In this document: positions 24,430 through 36,749 of the stretch, piece after piece
Numbering within the stretch: the stretch's first letter is position 1
Layout of the letters: every line of letters starts with the position of its first letter
Origin: Lates calcarifer
Lineage: Eukaryota; Chordata; Actinopteri; Centropomidae
Direction: 5' to 3'
DNA: 64,000 nt
Assembly (NCBI RefSeq): GCF_001640805.2
Contig: NC_066849.1
Span: 27,175,778-27,239,777, forward strand
Notes under the pieces: generated by a model
Database searches by the model: none
Seen by the model: only the letters and a program-made list of their open reading frames with translations
Told to the model about the DNA's origin: nothing
Made by a program: the position numbers and the translations under genes

Positions 24430-24612
24430 GGAGGATCAGGTTTCGTTGCTGCCTCTTATTTAAGGCAGCAGAGCTTTTCTGGAGCAGCGGCGTTGATTAA
24501 AAGCCATGTGAAGGCAGGCTGACCTCAGGGTTCGCAGGGCCGGAGGCGGGGTCTGTCAGGGCAGCCCGAGTCGGTAATTAAATTCATCCCCATACCACTG
24601 ACTCAGTGTGGA
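24430..24612. promoter_or_regulatory. Candidate conserved non-coding element, intron 2
   Basis: A block of about 180 bp with GTTGATTAAAAGCC, a homeodomain-type TAATTA (24575-24580) and an AP-1/MAF-type TGACTCAG (24599-24606). It sits between purine- and G-rich simple stretches. No open frame spans it. Among the stronger enhancer-like blocks by texture. Confidence 0.35.
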
Positions 24613-25987
24613 AGGGGGGGTGGATAAAGACCAACAGTGTTGCCCTTAGAAACCGCAGCGCACTACCAACCATTTATTATTTAATCCTGTGAATGTTGAG
24701 CAGCAGAAACCTCAAAGAGGAAAAAAATCTGGAGCTGATTTTTAGTTTGTGTTCACTTTCAGTTTCTGCAGGAAAAACTGAACAAGCTGCAAAACAGCAT
24801 TAAGCTTGTTCACTCTCTGTTTTCACCTGCTGAATTTTCTCTTTAAAAAACCTGGGATCACACGTTAGATACTCAGGATTAAACGTACAGCAGTCAGAGT
24901 TAAAGTTTGGGTCAGCAGCTCAGTCTTTTACCTCGGGTTTGACTCTGACTCTGACTGAATTCTTTAATTCACCTTCCTGGTTCCACCTGCAGCGTTTTCA
25001 TTGTGTCTTTGTCATAAAACAACCGAGCACCATGTTGTTTTACTTTTGTAGTTTTACTGTGTCAGAGTGTGGAAAGATATCAGACTTTCATATTTAACTT
25101 GTGACATTGTGCAAGAATTTTTCATTTCTAGTAGAAATGTTTCTCAGAATTTTACCAAAGATTTGTACTTTTTCTGTCTTATTTTAATGTTTTTATAAAG
25201 AAGTTTTGTTGCTCTGGAGTCTCCGCTTTAAAAAAACACGAATATTAGGGATATTTAGATGAACATCAGGACATAGTTGTGTTTTTTCTCTCTTCATTTG
25301 ACTCGAAGCTGCTCGAACTTGGAGATAGTTTCAGACTGTTGTTTATTTTATCTGATTAGCTCATCTATAAATGGTTTATCTTTTCTTCATCACAAAGATC
25401 TTTCAGTGAAGTAAAGAAGTTTTTGTCCTCATCTCTCACTCCCAGATTAAGAAGCAGCTGTTTTCACTCATGAATTCTGGATAATGTTCAGGTCTCAGGC
25501 GTTCAGGTGAGGGGTTGGAGCCTGGTGGTACAGAACGTCATCAACACACCTGCTTTGTTCACACATCAATCAGACATTACATGGAGTTTACACCAGGGTC
25601 TCCAGCTGTGTAGAAAAGTTCAGGTGTGGTGTGAAAAGCTGCTTTAGATGAGTTCGCAAAAAGTTTAATCTGTTTCTTTGTGGTTGAAATTTTATCCAGA
25701 AATCAGTTTCTTTTTCTCCTGTGAAGCTGAGATTTCAGTACAAAACTGCCGTCATTTAAATCCTGTTGAAACTGAGCAGGTCTCTGTAACTGAGGAACTG
25801 AAATAACTCAAACTTCTGAACCTAAATATTTGTCGACTTTTGACCTGAAAGGAGCTAAATCATTTTCCGCTGTGCGCTCCTACAACGTGAAATACGGTAA
25901 ACAGCTGGACAGGAAGTCACCGCTGAGTCTGTAACAGGTGGAGCTTTTCAAATTAACAGACTTTCACTCGCTGCAGTCGACCGTGAA

Positions 25988-26280
25988 CACACACACACAC
26001 ACACACACACACAGCACATGCTCAGACGTATGAATGGAGGGTGTGTGTGAGTGTGTGTGTGCATCCTCAGGAACAAGTTGCAGGTCAAAGGTCAAACCCC
26101 CCTCCACTGATTTACGAGCCGGCGGCAGCAGCGGGTGTCACCATCACATGAACACTCAACACGTGCTGAAAGGTCAGAGGTCACTGCGTCAAGGTCGTGA
26201 CCCCTATCATCAGGCCGTTTAACCTCTAGGATAAACATCTCCCCCCCTCATTAGCAGCCAGTCACACACACACACACACA
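25988..26280. repeat. (CA)n microsatellites
   Basis: Two short CA arrays, near 25988-26013 and 26263-26281, flank 250 bp of unremarkable sequence. Confidence 0.85.
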
Positions 26281-26379
26281 CGTCTCGGGGGTGGGTGGGG
26301 CGTGTGGTTGGAGCTGCAGCCGGTCGGGAACAAAAGGTGGAGAAAAAGGTCGACTCCTCCACGCCTGTAATTCAGCCTG

Positions 26380-26520
26380 AGATAAAGATGTTCACATTTA
26401 TTACAGTTGAGATAATATTTATGTGGCGCAGTAAAGTCAATTAAAGATAATTAGAGAGATGGAATCATAAAAGTTTGATAGAACCAGTTTTACATTAACG
26501 TTAGCGACTCTGCAGACGAT
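26380..26520. promoter_or_regulatory. Candidate conserved non-coding element, intron 2
   Basis: AT-rich but complex block with TTATTACAGTTGAGATAA, GTCAATTAAAGATAATTAG and GGAATCATAA. It contains several homeodomain and GATA-like cores. No ORF. Confidence 0.3.
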
Positions 26521-27305
26521 GAACGAGCAGCAGCGGAGGAGGAGGAGGAGGTGACGTCTTTCCCTCTGACGGAGGACTCAGAGATGATGGGGGCATTTAG
26601 ATTAGTTTAGGGGCAGGAGGACGACGATGCGAGGTCTCTGATTCCTCCCTCCCTCAGCTGCTTTGTTTTCAGCGGTGGAAGACGTAGGAAGTCTGGGATC
26701 TGCTCAGACTTGAGAACAAAACTCGACTAATTGTCCTTTTGTTCTCTCCCGCGCTGCAGCTTCTTCTTTTTAGTCTGTTTTAAAGCTAAAATCAGCAGCT
26801 ATCGCCTCAGATATATTTGGTTTTATTATATCTTCTTTAGATCTGTTTCCTCTCTCGGGTCGTGGTACGCAGACGTCGGACGTTTAAGTCTCTCTGTTCA
26901 AGCTTCTCCAGCAGCACAATTGGAGGATATCTGTGTGTCGGTGTGATAACAAGCCGCCGGTTTAAACCTACAGAATGTGAAGGTTTCCAGAGCTGCCGTC
27001 GTCGTTAGATATTTATCTTCCCGTCACCTTATACGACCCTGCAGGGTTGATACCAAGCAAACAGTGAGTGTGTGTGTTTGTAAAGACGTCTGACCCAGTT
27101 CCCTCCGTCCTCCTGAGCTCTTAAAGAGATTTGGATTCGTCTCTGAACTAGTTGCTCCAGCTCTGACCGCTCGTCCTCTCAGGCTGCACCTAAAGTTTCC
27201 AAAGATACCAAATATTTCCAGCTGAATTTTCTGGTAAAATGTTGTTCAAGACATGTAGATTAATATTTCAGCCAGGAGTTGGACAAAGAACTCACGTCGT
27301 TTACT

Positions 27306-27475
27306 GAACTAACGGCACAACAGAGGAATGAAGTGTAAGCATGTCTTTAATTTTAATGTCGTTGGAAGCAAAGCAGCAACTTTTATTTTACTGTGGAGTC
27401 TTTTAAACCTGTGTTTTCCATCCTGGAACATGTGCACAAAGTGATAAACAGGATTCAAGCTTGAAAACTCAAAGC
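27306..27475. repeat. Interspersed repeat, copy 1 of a pair
   Basis: Shares with 28838-28962, in the same order: ACTAACGGCACAACAGAGG, TTTTATTTTACTGTGGAGT, CCTGGAACATGTGCACAA, GATTCAAG and TGAAAACTC. Divergence indicates an old element. No coding frame. Confidence 0.7.
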
Positions 27476-28129
27476 TTTATTGACTAAATGTGCAAAATAA
27501 CAGTTAATTTGATGTCCACTGCGATGGACACTTATAGAAAAGAGTTAAAGTGTAGTTAGAACAGGAGAAAATAACCAAGATAAATATAAATATGCAAAAA
27601 ATGTGCAAAATGTTTAATAAGAATTTTTTCCTGGATGATTTCACCTCATTTGACGTTTGAAAACTTTTCAAAAACAAGTCTTTGGTTACATGAGTCATCG
27701 TCTGACATATACAAACAGTGACAATAATAACTTTATTTATTTATATGTGGCACTTTTCTGAACAGTCGGTCGCCAGCAGATTTCCAGGGCTCACGTTTCG
27801 TTGGGATTTCTGGGTTTAAACTTTGATAAAGGTTCTTGTTTTAGGAGTTTTTGTGGAGGATCTTCCTTAATGGAAATATTTGGCTCGTCCTTGTGTTGAA
27901 GTGTTGAAGTCTTTCAGGAATGTGTTATGCAGAGGTTTTACAAGAGACAGGAAACAGGCAGGAGAACAAATGTGTTTGTTCCTGCTGAGAAAGTTTTCAG
28001 GACAGAGTCGGACTCGTCGGCCGGTCGGTGGATGATTCTCGTCGCAGTCGGAGAAAACATGACAGCGTCAGTGCGAGAGAAACAGAATCTGCCAACATGT
28101 CTGTGGTGACTTGGCTCATCTCCTCTTAC

Positions 28130-28195
28130 AGACGCTTTATGTTTCCTCCTCCTCCTCCTCCTCCTCCTCTTCTTCTTCTTCTTCTCTTGTTGCTG
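28130..28195. repeat. (CCT)n/(CTT)n trinucleotide tract
   Basis: A compound pyrimidine trinucleotide run that produces the poly-Arg/Lys and poly-Pro/Leu frames on the two strands. It is not coding. Confidence 0.8.
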
Positions 28196-28837
28196 CTGCT
28201 CACCAGTCGTCATGTGGAGCTGTTTAAGGCGAACGCGGCGTAAAAAACCACAGACTCTGTTGTGGTTCCTGAAGTACACACTGTGACCACGGGAACACTC
28301 CCCCCTCCCTCCCCTCAACCCCAACAAACCCACCACCCCTCCACCAGCCCACCAAACATCCACAAAGGCTCTGTCATCCCACACACACATTGTACCATTC
28401 ACGGTCAATGAGCTTCGAACTCATTCATAAAAACGAACAGTGTTGAAGCTGGAGGTCGACCGCAGACGGAGGCTTTGGTGTTTTCTCACACAGAGAAAGA
28501 ATAAACTTCATTTCTGCTTCTGAAGCAAAGTTAGAAACAAGATACAAACTGTGAAGAGAAAAGTTATGAGAAGCAGAAAACCAGGTTCGATCTCCCTCTG
28601 ACTGATAATCAGCAGCTTAAACTGCTGGAATCAGACCAGAGAGTTCAGACTGAAGCTGAACTGGAGATCAGTTAATCATCTCATCATCATCTCTGATATC
28701 CAGCCAGGAAACTGGTTTGGAGTTTGGTGTGTTTGTTAAAGCCACAGAAGGAGAAGGGGATCATGGGTAATATAATTGGAATAACAAACGATTTAACCCG
28801 TGTTGACGTCTTTTGTTGCTCACCCAAAGCCTGATGG

Positions 28838-28962
28838 GAACTAACAGCACAACACAGGAATAAAGTTTCAGTATGTGCAGCTACTTTTATTTTACTGTGG
28901 AGTGTTTCAGATCCTGGAACATGTGCACAACATGATTAACAAGATTCAAGACTGAAAACTCC
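28838..28962. repeat. Interspersed repeat, copy 2 of a pair
   Basis: A diverged, collinear, shorter copy of 27306-27475, containing TTTTATTTTACTGTGGAGTG and CCTGGAACATGTGCACAACA. The copies lie about 1.5 kb apart in direct orientation. Confidence 0.7.
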
Positions 28963-29464
28963 AGAAACCTAAAAAACTACCTGAAAACCTGTAGCACCTG
29001 ACGAACCATGAGCACGACGGCCCAAACACGGTTCATGTACAGATAAAGACGCTATTGTTAGGGTTGTTTTTTACTGTTTTCATCACTGTCTGTGTGATCG
29101 GTTTCAGGTCGGCCATGAATACTTCATATTATACAGAAATATCTGGGACAAAATACTGCAGTACTGACCTGTACTATTTGATATTTCTTAGTAGTCTAAC
29201 CTCTGAAAATAATGAAAGGTTATCGTACAGTTAAACCACAAAGGCGTCTTACGATAAGGCTGCAAATACAGGAAATGAAAACCAAGAATAACCAAAGGTT
29301 CAACACATCACAGACATTCAGTTTAACAAGCTGATGATCTGGAGTTAAAGGAAATCCTCATAAACAGAAGATAAAAACGGTGAAATGTGAAGCTCGTGTT
29401 TCCACTTCAGAGCCTTCAGGTTGGTGTCCTCCTCCCCCTCTCTCCCTCCCTCTCCCCCTCCCTC

Positions 29465-29630
29465 CCTCCGTGAGGCAGATATCAGCTGATCCCCTCGGCG
29501 TGCGGCGCGGTAAAGTCAGGTAATCCGGTTTAAAGTGTATTGTCAACGCTGAGCTCTCCGAGGATTTCCCCCTGCAAATATTCCAGTTTGGAACATATTT
29601 CTGCTCTCGCCGTGACACGAGAGGGTGTTA
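29465..29630. promoter_or_regulatory. Candidate conserved non-coding element, intron 2
   Basis: Complex block with GATATCAGCTGATC (palindromic E-box CAGCTG), GGTAATCCGG and CAAATATTCCAGTTTGGAAC. It follows a C/T-rich tract and is bounded downstream by AAACACACA simple sequence. Confidence 0.3.
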
Positions 29631-30199
29631 GAGCCGACTGATCCCCCGAACACAACGCAAACAAACACACACAAACACACAAACACGCTGTCGTCCTGAT
29701 CCAGCTCAGGCTGCAGGTCTCTGCCTCTGTCTGTGGTGATTTATGGCGTCTGAACCTGAAACCTGGACGCTTGTAAAAATAAACATTTTTACGTCATTTA
29801 GCAGCGAATCTAACTCCGCTCCTCCTGATCCTGGTCTGTGCAGACGAGACTCAGGAGGTCCTCACGGGTCCAGAGTTTTAGATTGAGGGAGAAGCTGTCC
29901 CGTCCCGACCTCTTTAAATTGGTTTTCATAATCAGAGGAGACCTGATGTGATCCTGAACAGACCTGATCCAGGAGAGAGAATAGCAACACTGTCATCAAA
30001 ACAAAAAGAGGGACCCAAGCAGACCTGATTAGACCAGGACGCAGTCAGATTCAGGCTTCGTTCGCACTAATGAGTTCTAGATAGTTTCTAGATAATCTCG
30101 CAAAAGTACATCAAGGTCTCAAGAAACTTTTGTGAAACTCTTGCGAGATGTTAAGAAACGTTTGCAAGAGCTCAAGTCCCCTTCTGGGCTCCGTAACTT

Positions 30200-30290
30200 C
30201 CTGATTGGTGCTCATCAATCACGGCGTATCCTTGAGCTGATTGGTCACCCTCTGATCACATGACAGTTCTACCTCGACGTCATTGGTCTG
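30200..30290. promoter_or_regulatory. Triple inverted CCAAT cluster
   Basis: Three ATTGG boxes (30204-30208, 30240-30244, 30282-30286), each preceded by CTG, CTG or GTC, are spaced 36 and 42 bp apart. A CRE-like GACGTCA is at 30276-30282. Multiple CCAAT boxes about 32-40 bp apart are typical of NF-Y promoters, but a repeat origin is possible. Confidence 0.35.
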
Positions 30291-30947
30291 AGCAAAAAAT
30301 AAATATCTCTAAATTATTTTCTGAAGCTAATCAACCAACTGCAGAGTAAACAATCCACTTCCTGTTTACATTGACACGCACATGCTCAGTGTATGTGAGT
30401 GGTCATGTGACCTGTGTTTTCATTTCTGATACGGAGCTGAAACACTCGTCTGGACTGAGGTGGTTTTAGTTTGAAAATGAAGATGTATCAGTGTGGAGAG
30501 AGCCTCAGACTCAGGTCCTGGTTCAGGTCTTAGTTACCAGAACTGTAATCTCAAGACCAGTGGACCAGTAAAGTCCTGGTTCTCTGTTCTCTGATCCTCC
30601 TGGGACTTAAATAATGATAACGAGTCAGAAAATTAATATTCTGAGTGTTCACATTCAGATGTTCTAGACACAAACTAAAACATTTATATTTCGTCTGTTT
30701 CTTCTCCTCTTTCTTCATCTCTCCCTCTTTTCCTGTCCTGTTTCCTCGTTTCTCTTTCGTCTTGTTCTTCCATCGTTTTGATTTCTTGTCCTTGTCTTCA
30801 CATTTCTTCTTCTTCTTCTTCTGAAGCATTCCTCTCCTCTGCCCTGATCTCTGACACACTCTCTCTCTCAGTCCTCTAAAGGTCATCCTAACTGTCTTTT
30901 TGTGGAGGTCGTCCTAAAGGAATGTAGTGGTGAGGAGAATAACTGTC

Positions 30948-31028
30948 TCTGTTGCTAAGGACGACCCCCCCAAACCCCTCAAAGCACCACCCCCCCCCCC
31001 CCCCCCCCTCCCAGTCCTTAGCAACAGA
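30948..31028. repeat. 15-bp perfect inverted repeat with poly-C loop
   Basis: TCTGTTGCTAAGGAC (30948-30962) is perfectly repeated in inverse at 31014-31028. The 51-nt loop is dominated by C runs, the longest about 18-20 C. The arms carry RFX half-site-like GTTGCTA. The G-rich complement can form a G-quadruplex and the C strand an i-motif. Confidence 0.85.
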
Positions 31029-31489
31029 CCCCCCCCCGCCCCCGGCAGTCCAGACTCTGCCCCATCTCCGTGCCAGCCGTGCCAACAAAATGGAGTCTGG
31101 CTCCTGTTCAGAGTTTTGTTTGCGGTGAAACCACAGAGCCCGAAACGAGACAGAAAAAAAACAAGCTGCTGTTTTTACATCGTGTCGCCTGGAAAATCAA
31201 ATCTGTTATTGAATCAGAAGCTTCACTGCAAATAAAAGTCCTGCAACTGTAAAAAATGTGAGAAGCAAAAGTCGTAATTTTACAGAATTGTGCTTTTTGA
31301 AGAGTTAAAATGTCACTGCACCAGTTTTACACGACAGTTAATGAGTCGGATGCTTGTGGTTTGTGGCTAATGAAAGATGCTATCCAGATGCATTATGGGA
31401 AATGAAGGATCCAGTGTTTTTAGAGTGTAAAAGTCAGGATATCTCCACCTCTGCTGCTCTGACTTTAATCGTCCTTTAAAAGTTTGGTC

Positions 31490-31860
31490 TCTCAGGGGCC
31501 GAAAATTTCCGGTAACTTTACAGAAATTTTCCAAGAAACTAACAGGAATATATGTGAATTTACAGGAATTAATGGGAATAAACTAGAAATTTGCAAAATT
31601 GCAGGTTAGCCTGTAGCAAGGATGCTTTCATTTTACATTTGAATGGCTTTTTTCTCTCAATTTTCATGTTTTTGTTGTTAAATGAAAGAATCAATTAAAA
31701 TTTTACTCCCAAATAAATCAGTCAAAAATGTCATTTTGAAATTTGTGTGAGTTCTGACATAACAAAATGTTTATGTTTGTATATGATGCAGTTTGTATAA
31801 CTGTACACACAAGTTTCCAAACTTTATAGAAGTGCAACCATAAATTGCAGGAATACCCCT
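31490..31860. mobile_element. Probable decayed interspersed repeat
   Basis: Starts GGGGCCGAAAATTTCCGG and carries many GGAAT/GGAAA-type words (AACAGGAATATATGTGAATT, TACAGGAATTAATGGGAATA). This texture recalls a common fish repeat rich in GGAAATTTCC words. The recognition is from memory, and boundaries are vague. Confidence 0.35.
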
Positions 31861-32884
31861 TTAAAATACTGATAATTTTTAAAATAACTCTTTAAAATCA
31901 TTTTCTTTTTGAGCCAAAACAACACTGTTTTCAGATTCTCTGACAAAAGAGAAATGTTTTTACCACAAAACAGAAAAGAGACTGAATTTCTTCTGTTGAA
32001 TTAAAACTAAAATAAAAAGTAGTTTCAGTGTTTCCCTCTGAAATTTGGTAGAATTGTAAAGGAGCTTCATTATTTTCCACCTCTGCACAAAGACGATTCA
32101 CTTCACTACAGATGAATGTCTTTTTTGGGGCTGAATCTGATAATAGCAAATATTTCCTGTGGATATTTTACGTTTCACATCAGTGTGTCGTCACCGTCTG
32201 ATGAAAAAGCTTTTAAAAATCTGCCGTGTTTGTCATTTGTTCCTCTCAGACGTGATGAAGGTGCAGCTGATCAGAGTCAGATTTTATTCTCCAGCTTCGT
32301 CGCTGAGGTGTTTGATGTTTCTCTGATCCTGTGAGTTTGAAAACGAGGCTCGGCTCTGACCTTTTCCCTTCTGATTTCTTGACCTTTAGTGACCTCTGCA
32401 CATGAACCCACTCTGCAGATTCCTTCTCACTGAGTCTCTTTGTGTTTGAGTCTGTCTGGGTGTCCGTCCATCTTGAAAGGCTTAGTGAGAGGGAGCTGAG
32501 TGCCAAAAAATCCCATAAACCCTCACTCTCTCTCTCAGACACACACACACCCTCCCATTGTGTGCGAAGCCGCCGGGGACGCCGCCGTGTGAAACGAACG
32601 CCGACATGAACCAGGACAGCTGTGAGCGTCTGCAGGGAAAGTCTCCACAGATGGTGGAAGCAGAGAAACTCCAAAGTGCCGTATGGCTGCTGAAAAATAG
32701 ACGAAGGAAGAGAAGAAGAAAAAGAATCGGGTCAGAGCGATGACGCCATGCCGCCGCTTAGATCGGGGCGGAGATCGCTCTGATTTGATGCTACGAGTCG
32801 CTGCTAGTCAGTCCGTTAGCATGAAAAACAAAATGTCCACCGTGATGTTCAGAGATACAGAAAGAAAAAAACGCAGGGGTCAGA

Positions 32885-33430
32885 TATTTTACTAAGTTTT
32901 GGTTGGATATCTTACTGATAAGTTTTGGAAATTGTGAAAATAATTTTCAGAAATTTCAATGATATTTTTCCCCAGATATTTTTCAAAATCTTTTATCAGA
33001 ATTTTTTGAGATATTTTTTGATATTTTACAGATATTTCTCCAGATCATTTTTTGATGTTATAAGAATTTCTTTACTGGATATTTCATTAATATTTTTCCG
33101 GATATTTTCTTGATTTTTGTCAGAAAGCTTACTGATATTTTTCAGATAATCTGTTTTTTTCGGATATTTCTGTAAAATTTTTCTGATATTTTTCCAGATT
33201 GTTTTCAGACATTTTACTAATATCTTTCTGGTAATTAGCTAAAATTTACAAATGGTTTTTGGATATATTGTATTGATATATTCCAGATATTTCAGTAAGA
33301 ATTTATATTAATTTAATTTATATAATAACATTCCTACTAGCATGTTTCTAATAATTGACTAATATTTTCTGATATTTTACAAATATTTTTCAGATAGTGT
33401 AAAAACATTTTTTTCAAATATTTTGTGTCA
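32885..33430. repeat. AT-rich degenerate minisatellite
   Basis: More than 20 variants of a GATATTTTTCAGATATTT-like unit are spread over about 550 bp with a spacing near 20 bp. The array reads through several short Phe/Ile-rich frames that are not coding. Confidence 0.75.
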
Positions 33431-34488
33431 ACAAAATAAGCAAAATTTAAAATAGACATCTCATTAGTGATTTCACAACGGGAAAACTGCTTCTTAACAT
33501 TAAAAATACACTTTACTCACAGGTTATAGTGATGAGGAAGTTAAACAAAACTAATGTTGTGTGGAATTTATTTATGTCACCAAATCATGAGACAACTGAA
33601 GGATTTAAAATGGTGAAATCAGAATAAAAAACTATTTCATTATAAATTTTAGTGTTAAAAGCCAAAAAATGTAAAGAAAACTTATTCATGTTCTCTATGA
33701 GGAGACGACATAAATAAAAGTATAACACAACATTAACGTCCTGATGTTGAATCTTCAGAGTCAGATTGTCCTTATGTCTGAAGACGTAATATAAGTGATG
33801 GAAAGGAGATATTTAAGACTCTGTGTCCTCCTTCTTTAACAGAAGTGGCTCATTAGTTAGAATGTGATTAGAATGATTAGTTGATTAATTACAGTCTGAA
33901 TATTCAGCAGTTTTTCTGGAGGATTTTGGCAGCAGAGGGAGGCGGCTCTGCAGGAGTCCTGGACAGTCAAGATACTCAACAAACACTCTGCCTGTAAAGA
34001 AACATTAAAAATATCTCCTCAGATCTCAGAACCACATCTTTAGACTTTTTTGGTTTTGTTTTTCATCTCCTGAAGTCGAAAAAACATCCAAGAAACTACA
34101 TCTGAACAGAAACGTTTCGAGGCTTTTTGAGATGAGAGATGGACAAAAAGTCGACCTCTCTGCCGTGGGTGGGATGACTCGGAGGGAGGAAGAAGACGAA
34201 GACGAAGAAGAAAGTTATGCATCCAAAAAAACACCCAAAAAAGACGAGAGGAAGGTGAGGGAGAGAAGGGAGAGTCCCTGCTGGTCTGTTAGGGTGAGGA
34301 TGGTCATCGGGGGAGAGAGGGAGACAGAGAGGGAGAGAGAGCATCCCTCAGACTGCAGGCGGAGGTCGAGCTCTTTGCATATTTGAGGAAAAACTGTCCG
34401 ACTCTTTGGCCCGAGTCCAAGAGGTGAAGCACACAAAGAGCTCATTCTGTGGAACCAGGACTCCTTTTCCTTTTGTTTTTGTTGTATT

Positions 34489-34490
<2 letters not shown>

Positions 34491-34520
<30 letters not shown>
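34491..34520. repeat. (TG)n microsatellite
   Basis: A simple TG array followed by GCGCGC, a possible Z-DNA segment. Confidence 0.9.
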
Positions 34521-34524
<4 letters not shown>

Positions 34525-34749
34525 TGCAGTCGACACCGTCAGATGTTCATTTTTAATTATTGACAAGTGAAGGATTAGTGGAGGTGGAGGTTGGGGGAGC
34601 TGATAACTGAATTATTGAACTGTTTCTTTGCAGCACTGCCCTCGCTCGTTCTGTCTGCGAGCGCTGTTGGTCGGGTTGGGTTTGGTTGGGGTGGGGGGGG
34701 GTGTTGTGGGTGAGGGTGGGAGTGTTGGTGGTGAATAAAAAGGGGAGAG

Positions 34750-34870
34750 CGGGGAGGATAATGAGGCTGTGGCGGCTCGTTGTGCCAAGCCACAAGGCGC
34801 TGGCAACGGCTGAATCCCCTCGCTGTTTGTCTCCTCAGAGCTGCCGTAGACGCTGCTGCGGTCACTAAGG
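34750..34870. promoter_or_regulatory. Candidate conserved element with paired NFI half-sites
   Basis: A complex block containing TGCCAA (34783-34788) and TGGCAA (34801-34806), everted and about 12 bp apart, within GC-rich unique sequence. The canonical NFI site is convergent (TTGGC N5 GCCAA), so any NFI binding would be through half-sites. Confidence 0.3.
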
Positions 34871-35859
34871 AAAACTTATAAAAAAATAAATAAAGGTCAG
34901 CGCTGATCCAGGACATGAGAGGAGAGGGAGGGTGTGTTTGTTAAAGACGGAAAAACACAAACAGAAGTTCGCAGTCTCTGATAAAGAAACTCTGATAAAA
35001 AAACACGTTTTATTGGTGTTTGAATGACGAACGTTCAGTTAGTTTCATCATCTGCTGACGAAGGAAAGTCTCTCTGAGCTTCATCTTAAATCTCAAGGTG
35101 AATACCTGGGCTTACCTGCAGGATTTATGACGTCACAGCTGGTGTGTAGCCAATCAGGTTCCAGCCTGACACTTAAGCAGGTGTGGTGCAGAAACCTGAG
35201 GCCTCCAGGTCACCAACACTGAGACAGGACTCTCAGTAAAGTAGGAGACAAAAAATAAACTCGTGGAATTAAAAAAAAAACTTTTGTATTTCAGGGTAAT
35301 TTGTGGAAACAACATGGAAGACGATATGGAAATGTTTTGTTTTTTTTCCGGACACTCTGGTCCAAACACGACTATGAAAGGTTTTCTTATCGTGGGTTTT
35401 CCTCTGAGGGAAAAGGAGTGGATGTAATTTTCTTTGTGGAAAAACAAATCAGAGTCTTCTTGTGTCTTAAAAAATATTTCTGCAGAGGACCTTTCACTTT
35501 CATGCCCAAAAATCACAAACAGTAGTAGTACTGAAAACTGACCTCAGATTTATGATGTTTCACTCATCCTGTGATCAGATAGTTCCTGTATCTGTGTGTT
35601 TACACAGCTTTTATTCAATTAAATTAAATTAAAGTAAAATAAATTAATCCCCAAAGAGGCAATTTGAAAGTTTGGTAAAACCCCAAACGATGCACTTAAT
35701 CTAATAAAAACACATCTATCAATCAATAACAAAATGAACAGTAAATACTACAGTGCAGTTTTGTAGAAAAATATTTAGACTCTGTTAAAAAAGTTCTGCT
35801 CCCAGCTCAGTTATTGTATCACAAACCAGGATAATCCGGCTTCTAGTCTGGGGTAATAC

Positions 35860-36225
35860 TCGCATCCCACATTTCCCATAATGCAGCTGGACAGCGTCTT
35901 TCATCAGTAAACAGCCACGACTTTCGAGCTTTGTAATGTTGGACACTTGTGCTCCACTGAAGTCGGATCCAACTCAGAAAGTCAGAGCGACTCCACCAAC
36001 CTCGACATGGGAATTCAAGATGGCTGCTCCTCACATTAACAGTAGTTTTATCCGTGGACATGTTGTTATGATGTTTGTAGAACGTTGTTATTGACTGGTA
36101 GCAACGACAACGGCTAGTCCAGGACACGTTTGAATCTGTTCACATTCACGTTAAAATCTGACGTTAACTGTGGAGGTTTTCTTCAGGTGGAACAACAACA
36201 CAGGATTTCCTGCGAGCGTCCATGT
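35860..36225. repeat. Interspersed repeat copy (shared with 6549-6765)
   Basis: Contains CATTTCCCATAATGCA, AACTCAGAAAGTCAGAGCGAC and CCTGCGAGCGTCCATG, each a diverged match to words in 6549-6765. It appears to be a patchwork of an old DNA-transposon-type repeat. Confidence 0.55.
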
Positions 36226-36544
36226 GTGAAGTCTCACAGCTTTGACCTTTAAATCTGGTGGATTACTCCTTTAAAGGAAGGAGCTGCTGCTTCCTCCTGA
36301 GCTGCAGACGAACAGTTCGTCTTTTTATCGTCAGCTTGTTTCCTACAACACCTCTGTGTGTGTGTCTGTGTGTGTGCGCTCGCCCAGGTCGTCAGCTCGT
36401 TAGCGTTGTGCGATCGGTGCGCTTGACTCCCCCTCCCTCTCCCCTCCCTCTCCCCTCCCTCACCCCTCCCTCCCTCGGCGGGGGCCTCCGTTTTATTCAC
36501 GCACTCGAAGCAGAAAACTGTTTTCAGAGACGAGACAAAAGCTC

Positions 36545-36620
36545 CACTTGATTAAGCCGCGAAAGTGTCTGGGAACGTGGGCCCCGGTGACCGAGCTAAT
36601 TGGTAAAACTTACCTCACCC
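36545..36620. promoter_or_regulatory. Candidate conserved non-coding element, intron 2
   Basis: A short unique block (GATTAAGCCGCG, GAGCTAATTGGTAAAAC) between C/T-rich simple stretches. TAATTGG is homeodomain-like. Confidence 0.25.
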
Positions 36621-36749
36621 CACCCTCCTCCTCTGTCTCTCTCACCCATCCTCACCCCCTCCTCGGGGTCTCCCACCACCTCCTTCATTGTTTTTTTTAA
36701 CTCACTCGCTGTTCTTACACTTGTCTGATTCAAAACACAATCCACTCAC

